From assembly GCF_954871325.1 (NCBI RefSeq), contig NC_088779.1, positions 1,676,846 to 1,740,845 on the forward strand: a DNA stretch of 64,000 nt, in the 5' to 3' direction. The translations under genes were made by a program, and so were the position numbers. Below the pieces are notes generated by a model. The model worked only from the letters and a program-made list of their open reading frames with translations. It was not told the origin of the DNA and did not search any database. Numbering within the stretch: the first letter of the stretch is position 1; every line of letters begins with the position of its first letter. The DNA comes from Gordionus sp. m RMFG-2023. Its lineage: Eukaryota; Nematomorpha; Gordioida; Chordodea; Parachordodidae. Shown here piece by piece: positions 13,261-26,900 of the stretch.

Positions 13261-15604
13261 ATAATCATATTTGTAAAATGAGAAGGGTATAATTAGAAAT
13301 AAAATTAAATTATTATCATTATTAACTATTTTTCTATAATGTCGCATTTGTTAATCTATATGAAAAGGATGAGAGGAAGAGAGAGATTGGGGAGAAGATT
13401 TTTAGGTTCTCATTAATGTTTTGTGAATAGTTTAAAAATAATTGACTCTAACAGATCTTTACAAACATTTAAGGCGAAATTTAGCTAGGGATGGCCTTAC
13501 CAGGACATCAAAATAATAACTATTTTAGTTGTCGACAAAACTTTGTATCTTATCCATTTAATAAATAATATATAATATGTAAATATGTATCTAATTCATT
13601 TCATTTATCAAAAATTATTTTTATGTTAATATAAAACTGCATAAAATATTATATACCCTCCGTGTTTCTAAGCTGCTTATTCTAGAATCCCATTTCAAAT
13701 AATTTTTTTTGATGCTTAGTTAAATTAAGGGTTTTTTTAAAGGGTCGTTGAATTTTTTGTGGCGAGTGTTTGTCAGTAGTCTTAGCTAGCCATTTACAAG
13801 ACAATTGGATTTAAGAACAGAATTAGATTTCATATTTAATTCAGTCGATTAGAACCCAATGAGTTATAAAAGTATACTTAGCATGTAAACACTTCAGACA
13901 ATATTGCCATAAATTTTTGCGTATTTTAATTTGTGTGTTAGAAAAATCTATTATTTAATGAAAAAAAAGAAATAATAATTAATAATATTTAAATGTATAA
14001 TTCAAAAGTTCACTTCGAACAACTTATTCCAACACATTGTCCTTAAATAAGATTCCAGGATAAAATCATAAAATCTATAAAGCAAATTTTAAGTTTGGGA
14101 GATTCGCTAAAAACCGCTAATCGCTAAACCCCCTGTCCCCTCCTACGACGTTGGTCATAACTTGCCCTCTTTTCGGAATAATCGATGTTTATAATATAGA
14201 AAAGATTATCTTTTTATTAAAAGTGTTTTAATATGCTAGTCCTTTATATGTAAGGTGTAATAATGTAGATTAAACGAAAATTTATCATTTAAATAATATA
14301 ATCTATGATGTATTATATATTTATTTTTTTTAATGCCCCTTCCCATACTTAAACAGCATTGATATACTTTTATTTCTTTTTATAATGATATTTTACCAAA
14401 AATTACATTTTACAATTATTATGTTCAAATTTTTGCATATAGGTTATCTAACAAGCTAAGCTAATGAAGAGATAGGAGTCTTCACAATTCATTCCCAACG
14501 GTGTACTTTGAGAGTTATGAACCAAATAAAAGACTTCCATAATATCTATTATTTAATAAAATATATTATCCATGCTTAACCCATCATATGTCCGTTAGCT
14601 ATTCTATAAGAGTAAATTATTTATAAATGTGCCTTACATTGATTGAATGGTATTATCGTCACACGCTACCTTTAGCTAATTGTTATGTTAAAATGAATCT
14701 TCTAAGGTCTCATAACTTAAAAAAAAATAATATTTACCAGGACTGGCTCCCTCATAAACATGAATCTTATATTCACCTGGTGTTCTGCTTCCTTTTTTGT
14801 ATCTATTCGCATTGTTCAATAACACTCTCAGTCATGGTTGTTATCATAAAAAATTAGGATTCCTTGTTTGAGAAGTCCCATTTTCTAGATCCAATCAGTA
14901 TACTCAGATATATAAATACATGCTAGTCAAGGATTTTCCTGCTGAATACACATTCTTGGGGAACCAGCACTCTTACATTAATCATAGGAGCGCTTTCAAA
15001 AAACTAATGAGCCCATAGAGATATGTTCTGCTTAACCCAGGTAAATCATTTAAATTCCTCAGTGGTATTTCCTGAAGTTTTCTAATTTTTTCTCTTCCAT
15101 TTTATATACTTTTTATTAAAACTCTTTTTTTTATGACATACAAGGCTACTATTAACTACGATGTTCCTTCTATTATTGTTATTATTAATTTTTTTTTATA
15201 ATAATTGAAATATAATAAAAATTTAATTGGAATTAAATGGATTATACAATGGTTAAATTTTATATTTATTTGATTTTTTTTTTAATTGGTAAGCTTATAT
15301 TGTTTATATAACCCTAGCTAATTGACAATTTTATTACCCTCAAGGTATATATGTTATAAAAGATAAATAATGAAATTGTCATAAATTTTTGAATTTTTTC
15401 GATATTTATAAAAAATATAAATAATACTTTTAATATATATTTGCCCGCGATGACATAAGCGGTGTAATCTACAAATTCTTTAAACGCGCTGCAAACGTGT
15501 AAATAAAGCGTTTCAAAATGGTATCGTATAAAATGGGTTAAATTACCATTTGACGCTAGAAGAAACCATTTTTAAAAACGTAAAATGGTTCGCTTTTACC
15601 AATA
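13261..15604. other. gene-free AT-rich stretch
   Basis: No supported exon or RNA gene. An open frame at 14627-14857 (plus strand) has no recognisable feature. Near 15470-15590 there is a worn piece resembling the arm of the foldback at 12140 ('cgctgcaaacgtg', 'ttaccatttgacgct'). Confidence 0.4.
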
Positions 15605-15612
15605 TTTATTTA

Positions 15613-17150
15613 TAGGCCTGTGCGCCGACGAAAGTATCGGCGGCTGGCGCATTTTTAAAAACCTAATCGAAGGCCGGTGGCGGGTTGATTTTTAGCCGCC
15701 GTCAGCAAAAGCGGAGTAAATCGGCGCAGTTATAAATTTTTATAATATATTTTTTTTAATAGCTATACTTCAATTACAGATAACTCGGCATATTTTTTTT
15801 AATTATTTAAGAATTATAAATCCAAAATCGATTTCGTAAATTTTATAAGTATCATGTATAAAAAATTATTTTATTTAAATTTTAAGGAGATAATGATGAT
15901 CTCCGCGGTGTTCACTGGGTGTGCTAGTAGCCGAAATACCAAGAATTATTTTGGCGAGCTTTGAAATTCTGTCCAAAAATTTTGAACATCCATATCTTGT
16001 GAATGTCGTTTTCCAAGAAGAATGTGGCATTCTTGTTCTTATTAGGGACAATTTATCAAGGAGAAATAAATTATGTTAAAAATTTATTCTGGGTTTGTAA
16101 AGCTACCCAGAAACAGAGATGGTTTAGGACAAATGAATATACAATTATATTTAAATTATTCGTGTCTATGTAATCATATTGTTGGCATGGCTATGAAATT
16201 TAACTACTGTAACCCTTCCTCGGCAACCTTTCAATAGAACAAAAAAGACATAGAAGTTGATCTTAAAAGGTTCTTGTTTAATAATAATTGGAGTTTTAAG
16301 TAACTATACCAATTTATTTTATAAATTTGATATATTCAAAAAATCTTTGATTATTATATTATCAATTGATTGAAAAGGTAATACGTCAGTACAACATAGT
16401 AACGCATAGTTTCTTGCTCGAAGCCATTTTATAGAGGTTTTATAAATTGTCTAGAATTTTGGTTTTGATGTAAAATATTTATTTAAATTTTGCGAATTTC
16501 ATGAAGTATCTTCTTTAATATTATGATCACAAGTCAAGTTTTTTTAACAAATTTCCTGTGCTAATATAGATCGAAAAGTTTTGAATATTATAGCTAGATT
16601 ACATTTTACAAAACATGTATTTTAATTTATTAAAAAATCTTGGCTTAATGTGAGAATATAATATTTTTTAAAAAAATATACTGCGAAAAGTGCTTATTTG
16701 AATCATAATCGTCTACATTAGCCTTTTCTAGGCAACAATTACAGTAAAATTTTACAAAATTTATGAAAATTGTTATATTATCTCTTTTTAATTGTAAGTA
16801 ACCAAAAAACTTCCAAATAAATGAATTTTTATTATTTACCGTTATAATACTAAAATTATTTATAGCTTTATTATATGTAGATGCATCTATTTTAAAAAAT
16901 ATGTAAAAATTATGGTAACTTATAAAAAATTTTGATTGATTGAATTCTAAAATGACGTCAATATATTTATTTATTTTTAAAATATGTAGATAATAAAAAT
17001 TCATCAGAATCTTGATTGACATTTAAAAAAAATTACAACAGTAATCAATTTTTTGAAAGGTATATAATATGAAAATATCATAAACGGCGGCGTTTCTGAC
17101 GTAACCAAAAAATTCGGTGCCGGCCAACGGCCGTCCGGCGGACATGTCTA
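15613..17150 (-). mobile_element. 1.54-kb hAT-type element with exact 8-bp duplication
   Basis: The ends read TAGGCCTGTGCGCCGACG and CCGTCCGGCGGACATGTCTA, imperfect inverted repeats, GC-rich in an AT-rich background. They are flanked by an exact 8-bp direct repeat, tttattta, at 15605-15612 and 17151-17158. Subterminal GC-rich sequence (15616-15735 and 17080-17150) sets the ends apart from the AT-rich middle. The interior holds one 125-residue open frame on the minus strand. TAG/CAG-type ends and 8-bp duplications place it with hAT transposons (family knowledge); the length suggests an internally shortened copy. Confidence 0.75.
16645..17022 (-). CDS. 125-residue ORF inside hAT element, possible transposase remnant
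   Basis: An uninterrupted frame of 125 codons in strongly AT-rich DNA, where stops should be frequent. The residue order includes 'FIWKFFGYLQL' followed by 'YCNCCLEKANVDDYDSNKHF', which loosely resembles a BED-type zinc finger (Trp, then Cys-x-x-Cys, then a distal His) from the N-terminus of hAT transposases. The match is weak. It could also be a chance open frame. Its position inside a bounded hAT element is the main support. Confidence 0.35.
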   Translation of the reverse strand: MSIKILMNFYYLHILKINKYIDVILEFNQSKFFISYHNFYIFFKIDASTYNKAINNFSIITVNNKNSFIWKFFGYLQLKRDNITIFINFVKFYCNCCLEKANVDDYDSNKHFSQYIFLKNIIFSH

Positions 17151-17853
17151 TTTATTTATATTTTATGGCTAGCATTTTTTTTTTTATTCCAAACCAACAT
17201 ACTCCATTTTTTTTATACAAAATTTAAAATCACGCCTCAATTTTAAAAAAAGGGGTTGCTTGCGTTTTACGGTAAAACGCGGGCCCTCAATTTGTTCGCA
17301 CTAATATATAATCTTCAGCCAAACTATACGCTTACAAGAGCTGAATATGCTTAAAAATTATGATATTTTTCGTCTAATGTGTTAAAAAAATGTAAATATG
17401 TGTCAACTTGTTTAAAGTTAAATAAATACGATATTTTAGTTCGTTTATTGGAATGCTAACGAGTGTGCTTTCGTTTGAATTTAGTTATAAAACGATTTAG
17501 AGTTTCAAATAAATATTGTGGTTACACCTGATGACCAATATGACAGAAAACTTTTTTATGCTACATTTTAATTAATTTTTTTTTAAAATTTATATGACAA
17601 TTAGATAATGATGACATAAACAGAACTCTTAAATTGTTATACAATAAAAATATTAAATTTTAAAATAATTAAATATTTATCTATTTACACAATAAATAAA
17701 TATATAATTTATGCATGTATTAGTTTTAAGAAGAAGAAAAAAAGAAGAGGGGGGGAGGGGGATGAAATTAAAGCAAAAGTATTGAATTTAAAACTAATCA
17801 TCTTGTGGGATGAGGTTGCCTATGAAGCTAATGTAATTAGCCTTGTAAAATTA
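17151..17853. other. gene-free AT-rich stretch before the assembly gap
   Basis: No exon is recognised up to the run of N. Near 17240-17300 there is 'ttacggtaaaacgcg' with 'cctcaatttgttcgcac', a worn end of the foldback family at 12140. Confidence 0.4.
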
Positions 17854-17863
17854 NNNNNNNNNN
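17854..17863. other. assembly gap (10 N)
   Basis: Ten unresolved bases, probably of conventional rather than measured length. The gap abuts a possible exon of the RhoGAP gene, so upstream coding sequence may be missing. Confidence 0.95.
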
Positions 17864-17864
17864 T

Positions 17865-17966
17865 GAACGCGGACGAAATTCTAAGATCGAAGAGGATTCG
17901 GTGAAAGAAAGCTATAAGAATGGAAGGGGTTGTTGCTGCCACGAATCTCCTAATAACGTCAACAAA
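17865..17966 (+). CDS. possible RhoGAP upstream exon beside gap
   Basis: Directly after the N run, 34 open codons of exon-like composition ('GRNSKIEEDSVKESYKNG') end at a usable donor, AAA|GTTTAT, in phase 0. This matches the phase of the next exon at 18396. The 5' end is lost in the gap. There is no homology proof. Confidence 0.4.
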
Positions 17967-20900
17967 GTTTATAAATATACATATAATACGGTCTTTTTTT
18001 TTCTTCATCCTTAGTTTTGAACCTATTTGCCCCTGCATTAGGCTGGCTCAACCCAGTCCCAATGATTTCCTATTAATTTAGTAACTTTGTCCGAGAGTCG
18101 ATTAAAATATTACCGTATTTCGCTGCGATTTTTTTTTCACAGGATTAAATCGCTAATTTTTTTTTTATATCATGCCGGGCTTTGTCAGGTCAGCATTTGA
18201 GTATCTTAGCTAATTTCTTTTTGAACCATTTCAGCCAGGATTGTATTACCCCATTCACGTTTTTAAATGATTTGCACTTTTATAACTTTTTTGCCTATAA
18301 ATTTCACTAAAGTATTTAAGGCATCATTTTTCGATACTAATGAAAAATCTATTTATTTTTTTTTAATTTGTAACGTTCGTTTACTCTCTTTTTAGACGTC
18401 AAAACCCTTCAAAAAATCTCCTTCCTCCTCAAATTTTGAGCTTATTCTTCCGTTCCACCAACCGGACCTTCAAATGTGTCATTACAACGACCTTAGCCCC
18501 GAGGACCTGGCTGGCCTTCAAAGATTGGCCCTCATAGAGTTGACCATCATTTTTGATCGACACCGTTTACGCGTGTCTCACATCTCCGCCCACAAGCTGA
18601 AAGCGTTGAGGAGGAAAGAGAGGCAAGACAGGCTCAAATCCTCCAATAAGTGTCACATCGAATCTCCCTGCTGTTATCGCGATGATCAAGCTGAACGCGA
18701 AAATCAAAATAATAGAGATATTTATTCCGTGGCTGAAGCTCGGTTAAAACAGGGGGGTTTTAATGGCGGGCGACCTAATAATGGCACAAACCAGCCTCCC
18801 CTCGCGTATTCCAGTATACCGGCCGATGGCGGGATCAATAATGGCACCATGTTTCAATCTTATTTCGACAACGTGGGGTGTTGCCTGGAGGAAATCGTGG
18901 CCAAGGAAAGGAAGTTCGCACCATTGACGACCGTACCTTCCTTATTCGAATCGGTAATATATTTCGCCATTTTCTTTATATAAATGAGAAAAAGATGCAT
19001 TAAAATGGAAATAAAAATTAACCATTTAAATGATACAAAAATAATCTTTCTTTAACCGGAAACACGTGATTATGATATGGCATTTCAAGATGATACGGTA
19101 TTTGGAACAAAATGGAACCAAAGAGGAAGGCATATTCCGAGTGCCTGGCTCATTGCATCGAATAAAGGTTACCTTTCATTTAAAATTTTTATTGTATCAT
19201 TTTGCACTTGTAAAGTGTCATTTAAAACTTTTTAAAAGGATCATTTGACAAACACCGAGGACTAGGAGGGTTAAATCTTATATACAAGATACGATTTCGG
19301 GTTTAGATTAATTTACAAGTCGCCATTTTAATAGGGATAGCCACGTGGGGGCCTTTTATTTTACCTCATCTGCCCAATTATAATCCCCTTTTTTCTCATT
19401 GGTTCTCCAAACTCTCGGTAGACGTCCATCAAAAAAATAATGTTCTATCGAATCAAATCGGCCAAAATAAATAATAGGTTTTTTTTTTCTAACCCTGTAA
19501 AATTGTTGGGAGGGTGGGGTGAGAGATAGACGGGGTTGTACTGGTCGGGATTTAACCGATTAATTTTTAGAACTAGCGGACTGGCACGACATTTTTAAAC
19601 CAAAGGGGGGCGAACAGGGCGCGAGAATTCTCTTTCGACAAAACCATCGGTGGGTGTGCTCTTTGACGAGCTACAGCTGGCTCATCGCGGATCGCTAGCG
19701 TGAGTTTGTAATTTATGTGATTAACTTGAAAAGAGTTTTCCAAACGTTGCCAGTCTTATAATAAGAGATCTTCAAACGGGTTTCGGCCCAGGTCTAATAT
19801 TTTTTAAAAAAAATTCGGACCGGGTGTGGTAGAGACTTTAGAAATTTTTTTAAATATATCTTAAATTTATCAATTTTATGTTTGAATTTTATTTATTGTA
19901 TAAAAATAAAAAAAATATGTTATTTTATTTATAGAAACTTAGACGCCATAAGACACACATATCTTCTATTTTTAATAATTATTAATATTTTAAAACAATT
20001 TTAATTTCTATATTTAAAATAAATTTCGGGTTCGGGCCGGGCCGGTAAAACCTTTTTAAAAAAATTTCGGGCCGGGCCGGTTCGGGCTCGAATAATTACC
20101 GTTGCAGATCACTAATTCATAATACCTCTCTTTTTTCTTTTTCTTTTTAAAAAAAAAATTCTTTCAATTTTATATAATATTTTATTTTATTTTTTACCCT
20201 CGTTCCACATTTTATTTTAGTTTTAAATTTTGCGATACAAAGAAAGTTAAAGAGAGAAAATGAAAATTTAAACGAGATTATTTATTTTTTCCGATATTTC
20301 GCACGCGAAACGAAATTAAATTCGATAATCGCGTTAATTAAAAATAATTCTTTAAAAAAGGAAGATTAGAAACGGATTTGTGACGAGAAAGATATTTTAC
20401 ATTTTCTTTCTTTCTTTCATTAATTTTATTTATCGCTTTTCTTGTCTTCCTAGTGAAATTCGAAATATCAAAAAAAAAGAGTAATTTAAAACCATCCGAA
20501 TAGGAGATTTTCATCGAAGATGGCAGACAGGAAGGTTTGGGAAAACTCAATTACGAATCGCGCCTTTTTTAGCGAAACCTAATAATCGAATTTCTATTAT
20601 AAATTATATAATATAAAAATAACTTGTCTAAATAATTTTAATCCTCCACAGATACTTTTTTATGTAGCTCTATCCTAAGGTCGGCTTAATTCGAATACAT
20701 ATATTTGCTTTTTTTTGTATAAGCCTTGAAAAAGGTTGAATATTTTTCGCTTTTTTTCCCCACCTTTTTCTTCTTGATTTGGGTTTTGAAAGGATCTATT
20801 CTGTTTTTTTAAAGATTAAAACACGTGATAAATTTTTTTATTCTTATATCCGCGAATAAAAATTATTTTTTTTTGTACTGGCACCATTGTTAAACGTATT

Positions 20901-23900
20901 TTTTTAACAAAAAAATAAATATATTTCGAACCTGCGCGTAATTTCGGTTTTTATTCCTTCTTCCGGTTTATTTAATGCGAACTCCTTGTATTTCGGGAAA
21001 ATATGCTTACTCGGGTTTTCAAATCCGGCCCGGTTTTTAAAGATTATATTATTTTACGATCAACTTCGGGTTCAGATATTTGTATCTATATAAAATGGGA
21101 GTAAAATTACTTTCTTAAAAGAGAAATCGACTGTTTATTTTGATTATTGATTTCCCTCAATTTCTTGTTTCATCCTAAAAATTCAAAATCATAAAAAAAA
21201 AGAGGAAAAATTGAAAAATTCAAAGGTTAAAAGCGGAAAAGAAACGAAGAGATATATGATATGGTTCATTATCTTGTTAATTTTTCTTTTCGCTTCGTAA
21301 AATGATTATGATATAAAACTAACAATAAAAAAAAATGCAAACATTTCCGTGAAAAAAGCGCTGAATGTAATTTTATCTTTTGATTTCTTTCTTTTTTTTC
21401 ATTTCTTCTTTCTATTTTTTTAAAATTTTTTATTCCACTTTCATATTTAATTTCATTTTCTACGATCGTTAAAAAAAAATATTAAAATAGCAATATCTTT
21501 ATGTGAGGTAAATGTAATTCATCGCATATTATATTATGATATAGAAATTTTTTATAAAAAAAAATTTTAAATAGTATTATTAACCCCATTAAATTAAATT
21601 TTAATTTTTTAATAAATTTTTTATATTTTTTTTGAAGTATCAAAGTAATTATTTTATTTTTATAACACCTCTTTATTTAAAAAATAATTAATTTTTTTTT
21701 AATTATGATTGGCAAATCTTTTTTGTTCTTTTTGACTTTCTCTTTTATTTCTTTTTTTTTTCCATTTTATTATTTCTTACCCTTTTTCTTTTTTGATTTT
21801 CTTTTTATATTTTTTATCTTTTTTTTTCTTTATCTTTCTTTTTTTCTTTCTATAATATGAAATTTAAATCTCCTGGTTCGCCTTATTATTTAAACTTAAT
21901 TCTGTTTTAGCCTGAGGCGTAGCGGATTTCGTGTTAGGACACCCCAGCAAAAACGCGTATTCCTTTTGCCTAAATCTAATGGCCTCTTTTTTTTGTCTGT
22001 TCAAGTGGAAGTTATAATAAGCGGCCGAACAGATGATTATTTAGAAATAACTCGAACCGGGATCACGTGCCCAAACGCATTTTTGTTTGTTACTTCTTCT
22101 AAAATCTCTAACCCCCTTAGGCCAGATTAAAACTAAGCGCGAAATCTCCCATGTTTTTCGATCAAAACATATATTTGGCGCGAATCCCACGCAATTTTAT
22201 AAAACCTAACATATTTGTTTTTACAGCATAAGAATTTATATTTAGTTAACTTAAAGTTTTCTTTAAAAATTTTGCATCTCAAAATCCATGTGTTCCCTCG
22301 CCAAAAAAAAATTAACTTGATTTTGCCTGACTTAAATACTTAACCTTTTAGCCGTTTAAGCCAATTTTTTTTAGCCGAAAACTATCATTTTGTCCTCGGG
22401 GGTTTTTCCACTGATATAAAATTAAAACGCCTCACTGTTAGCGGATTTTCTCCGGGAAGCGCCCGAAGTTTTAGCCGACATTTAGCCATTACCCGCGATG
22501 TACTGCATTCGTGAATATCCTAATAAAATAATAGTTAAAGTTGTGTTTAAAATGAAGCAAAATTTAAATATATTTTTTATATCTTAATAAAAAATAAATT
22601 CTTTATTTTTTATTTATAAATTTAAAAATCAAAAACATGAAAAAACTTTTGTCTTTTCGCGTCTTTCATTTTTCGTCTAAATGATTCGAATATATATATT
22701 TTTTATATATGAACCGGAATCATTTATTTTCTTTGTAATGTCGGTAAATAGTAGTAAGTAATAGTACACCTTAAAGACAAACATACTTATAGATAAAGTG
22801 TGTCATTTACATTAATACATTAATATATCAATCCTTTTTTTTTGTTATCTTCTTTTATACTCTCGGTAATGATACACCTAAACGCGCTTATAAAAATGGA
22901 TATTTTCTAAATTAATGTACCATCAGTACCCCGTTCCGTTCTATACCATTTTTATTTTGTTATTATTTTAAACTTTACCCTTTTTTTTAGCATAAAAGAG
23001 AGGGGAGTGGGGTTGGAAGAAAGGAAAAATTAATGTAGTTTGATGAATTTTATTTTTTATGTAATCAAAGTCTAAAAAAAACAAAGTAATTGTAATTATT
23101 TATAATATTAATCAAATCACATTGTTATAACGGCGGTATTTGCTTAGAGTATTAATATGGGGAAAATTGTAGTTTTTTAAAAAAAAAAAATAAAAAACAC
23201 AAAAAAAAACAGTAATTTATTTATTAAAAAATCATTATTTAAATTATTTTTTATAATAGATTACAATATTTTATTTTCCATATTATTTATCGGTTTTACG
23301 TTTCAAAAAAACTAAACTTGAGCCACATTTATAGTAAACGCGTTGTCTTCGAGCGTTGCGTTATTTAACGCGGTGTTTTATATCAGCTGATTCAGTTTTT
23401 TAAAAAACTTATTTAAAAGATAAAGCTAAAATAGGGATAATTTTATATAATATATATATTCAAAAAAAATACCTTTTTATCTAATTTCTCTCTTATTTTT
23501 TTTTATAATCGTATCGCAAACCCATTGCAACATATGTTTTTTCAAATTTTATCGTAGCGTTATCATCATGACGCTCCAAGAATTTATACCCATATTTATT
23601 GGCTTAATTTTTTTGTTAACAACGCTGAGTTAAATAACCGCGACGCTTGAAAATAACGCGTTTACTATGAGTGTGGCCCTAGTTACCCTTTTCCGTTCTC
23701 GTTCCATAATTTCCCCTCACTCCATGAGTAAATATTTCGGCGCGGTTCAACAAATTCTTAAGTTCACTAACTAACATTTTTCGATAGCTTGGGCCTTGTT
23801 ATCTTTTTTTTTGCTCTGGCATTTTTCTTTTCCTGTTACGATGTGGTGACGAAGGAATAAGAAAATTAAATTGATTGATGGATTTGAAAAAAAAAGATGT

Positions 23901-26900
23901 AGTAAGTAGTAACTGACTCTTAGACTAAGGCCATATCCGAGATCAGATCTTTCTAGCGTTTGAAAAATTTAGCATTTTTGTAGGTTTTATATATTAAAAT
24001 TAAAAAAATTGCAAATTATTAATACGGTAAAACTTGTCTAATTTGGGCTCCTGGTAATTCGAGTAACTCCCTAATTTGATCAAAATGTTGAGTTCCAATA
24101 GAATCCTTGCTACAAATAACTATGCATTATAAAATATACTTTGATAAATTGAACTTTTCTTAGTTGGACAAAAATCTTGGTCCCTTAGATAAGATTTACT
24201 GTATATAGTCATAACATAATATTATATAAGGGTAGTGAAATATTATATATATATATATTAGAGATATGCAAAAGTAGGTTCGGGTCGGACCTATTATTTT
24301 TTTAAAAATCCGGCCGGGTCGGGTCGGCTAAACTTTTTTAAAAAAAATTTGGGCCGGGCTTCAAAAACCGGTGCCGATTACCAATATATATATAAATAAC
24401 ATATTACTTTATGATCATAATATTAAAGATTATTCGGAATTATTAGCAAATTAGTAAGCAGACGATAAAGTAAGCAGACGATTAAAAAAAAAATTTTTTT
24501 TAAATCTGCCCATATTTTTTTGGAGGCGTTATTTTTGTAATGCGCGATTTTCGGTTTGTTATTTTTTTTTTACATTATGCTCTTAAAACTCTTTAAATAT
24601 ATGACTTAAGACTTATTTTAATAATTATAACTATCCATTGAGCCTAAATTTAGAATGCCTCTTAAGAATCGTAGGTGGTTGAGACCCTGGGGCGAGCTGG
24701 GCTTCGTCTACATGACAGGATATTCACTGGAAGCAACCCCAAAAAACCTATAACTACCCCCCCCCCCAGGTTAATTAATAGAAAAGTCTAGTTTGACCGT
24801 TAGTTAGACCTCCAGAAAGATAGCAACCCATTGGGACTGGCAAGCAGGTGGGTAACCGAACAAATTGCTAACCTTAAATTCATGAAAGCACAAAATAATA
24901 TGAAACTAAATGATTATTGTGTCTAATGTATTTAGTAAGAATGATGTGATACCGATACGGAAGCCTGGCGGAAATAGCGACCCGAACAAGGTCATCAGAG
25001 ACATACATAGAGGGTAATGTAGTGAGAGTTATGGGGAGCCATATCCTCTATAATTCCGGAAGTAATGATGGTTCTGATAAGAAAAAAGCAGTGAAAATTT
25101 CCTGAAGAGATCGACTACTCGCGTGCCGTTATCCGTTATCGGCCATATCTTTCGTACCATGTGTATTCCAAATAATTTCGTAGACTTCATTACCATAGCG
25201 CTACCGAACATATTGTGCCCGATATGCGAATTGAAATCGCCGGCTACAACATGCGGACGCTTGTCTGCCCTTTAGTTTAGACAGTGAATTATAAAATTCA
25301 TTCTTATCACTCTCTGAGTCATTAATAGGGGCATGCACAGAGTATAGCTTGACCAGCGACCCAAAATGACTTACCGCTCTACTTGCTACGCGTGGTGAAA
25401 CGGGAATGGACGTCACTTCCTCCTCCTTACGCTTCTCCACAAGAAAACCAACGCCTTCTTTCCTACCAGCACCATCATTACTTCCGGAATTATAGAGGAT
25501 ATGGCTCCCCATATCTCTGACTACATTGCCCTCTATGTATGTCTCTTGCGGACATAAGACGATCACGCCCTGGCGCTGCACCTTGAAAACTGAGTCAAGA
25601 AGACGTTGGGGGTCATTTACCCCTCTCACGCTCTAAGAACTTAATTTCAGCACGGCCTTGTTCGGGCCGCAACTTTCGCCAGGCTTCCGTATCTGTATCA
25701 CATTATTCTTACGTAATATATTAGAGACAATAATCTTATTTGGTTTCATTATATTTTTGTGATTTCATGAATTTTGGAGGTTAGCAGTTTGTTCGGTCCG
25801 CTTCCTTTCTCGCGGTCTAACTAACCCAAAAAACTAGACCTCGCCATCCTTTTTTTTAAAAAAATTATGATGGCACTACTCCCTTTATTTATATACTTAC
25901 TAACTATCAAAAAAATTGTGAATGTTATTGAGTTATTATTATTTAGATCATGAATTATATTTTAAAAAGAAAAACCTTCCGCATTTAACAATGAACGCAT
26001 TATTATAGTATATATTTATTGTTTGGTGAATATGAGTTATGCTGGTAGGAATGTCTCAAAAAAAGATGGCTGAAATTTATCCAGAAAATAAATTTTTATC
26101 CGAATTTGATTTGGTTTATGTTTAAAACAATATCATTTTATTTATAATAAGTCTTTTAATTAAAAAGTACTAAATAACTTCGCACAACAAATATTTTTAT
26201 TTTCCCTTAAAAATTTAATAGATAACCCCCCCCCCCCCAACTAAATAAATTTATTCTACGTCCTAGCTTACCCTCTTAAACCCCCCTTAAATTTGGAATT
26301 TATCTACTCTTGGGATAAGTTTACCGGTGATGACAAGTGTTAGATATATATATTTAAATTAAGAGTCACATGATTCATTATTTTATCCAATTTACCCGTA
26401 TAATATCGATGATGAGTTATTGAATGTTCATTATTTATTTATTTTCTTTGCAATATAGAAAATCGACAGTTTCCTGTTTAAAACAAAATATACAGTAAAA
26501 CATCGTTTACCTTTATAAACGTTGCCGCGTTATAACACGCTTCCGCTTTTAGAATTTTTATAGGAAATATTCTTGTTCCCCTTCCTGAGAAATGTTTTAG
26601 CGGATTATTTTTTTTTAGGGGCTACCTCTTCAAAGCCAATTTACTCTTTTTTTACGCAGAAATGTAATAAGGTATAATTTTGAGGTCTGCGACGGACGGG
26701 TTAAAAACCGAACGCCCGACCGCGTATTGTTTGAAAAAAATTTGACCCTCCCGCTGACCCGCTCAGTGTTTCAGGTTTTCTAGCCTGCTCGCACATTCTG
26801 CTGGCGTGAGCCTGCTAAACACAAGCCCATCGCAGTAACTTATAAAAACTGCGCGCGTACCAAAAGGATTGGACACGAGGTTAAGATAAAATAATATTAC

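Noticed and set aside
14627-14857. 76-codon open frame on the plus strand
   Set aside because: Hydrophobic end is typical of AT-rich noise; no homology or exon context.
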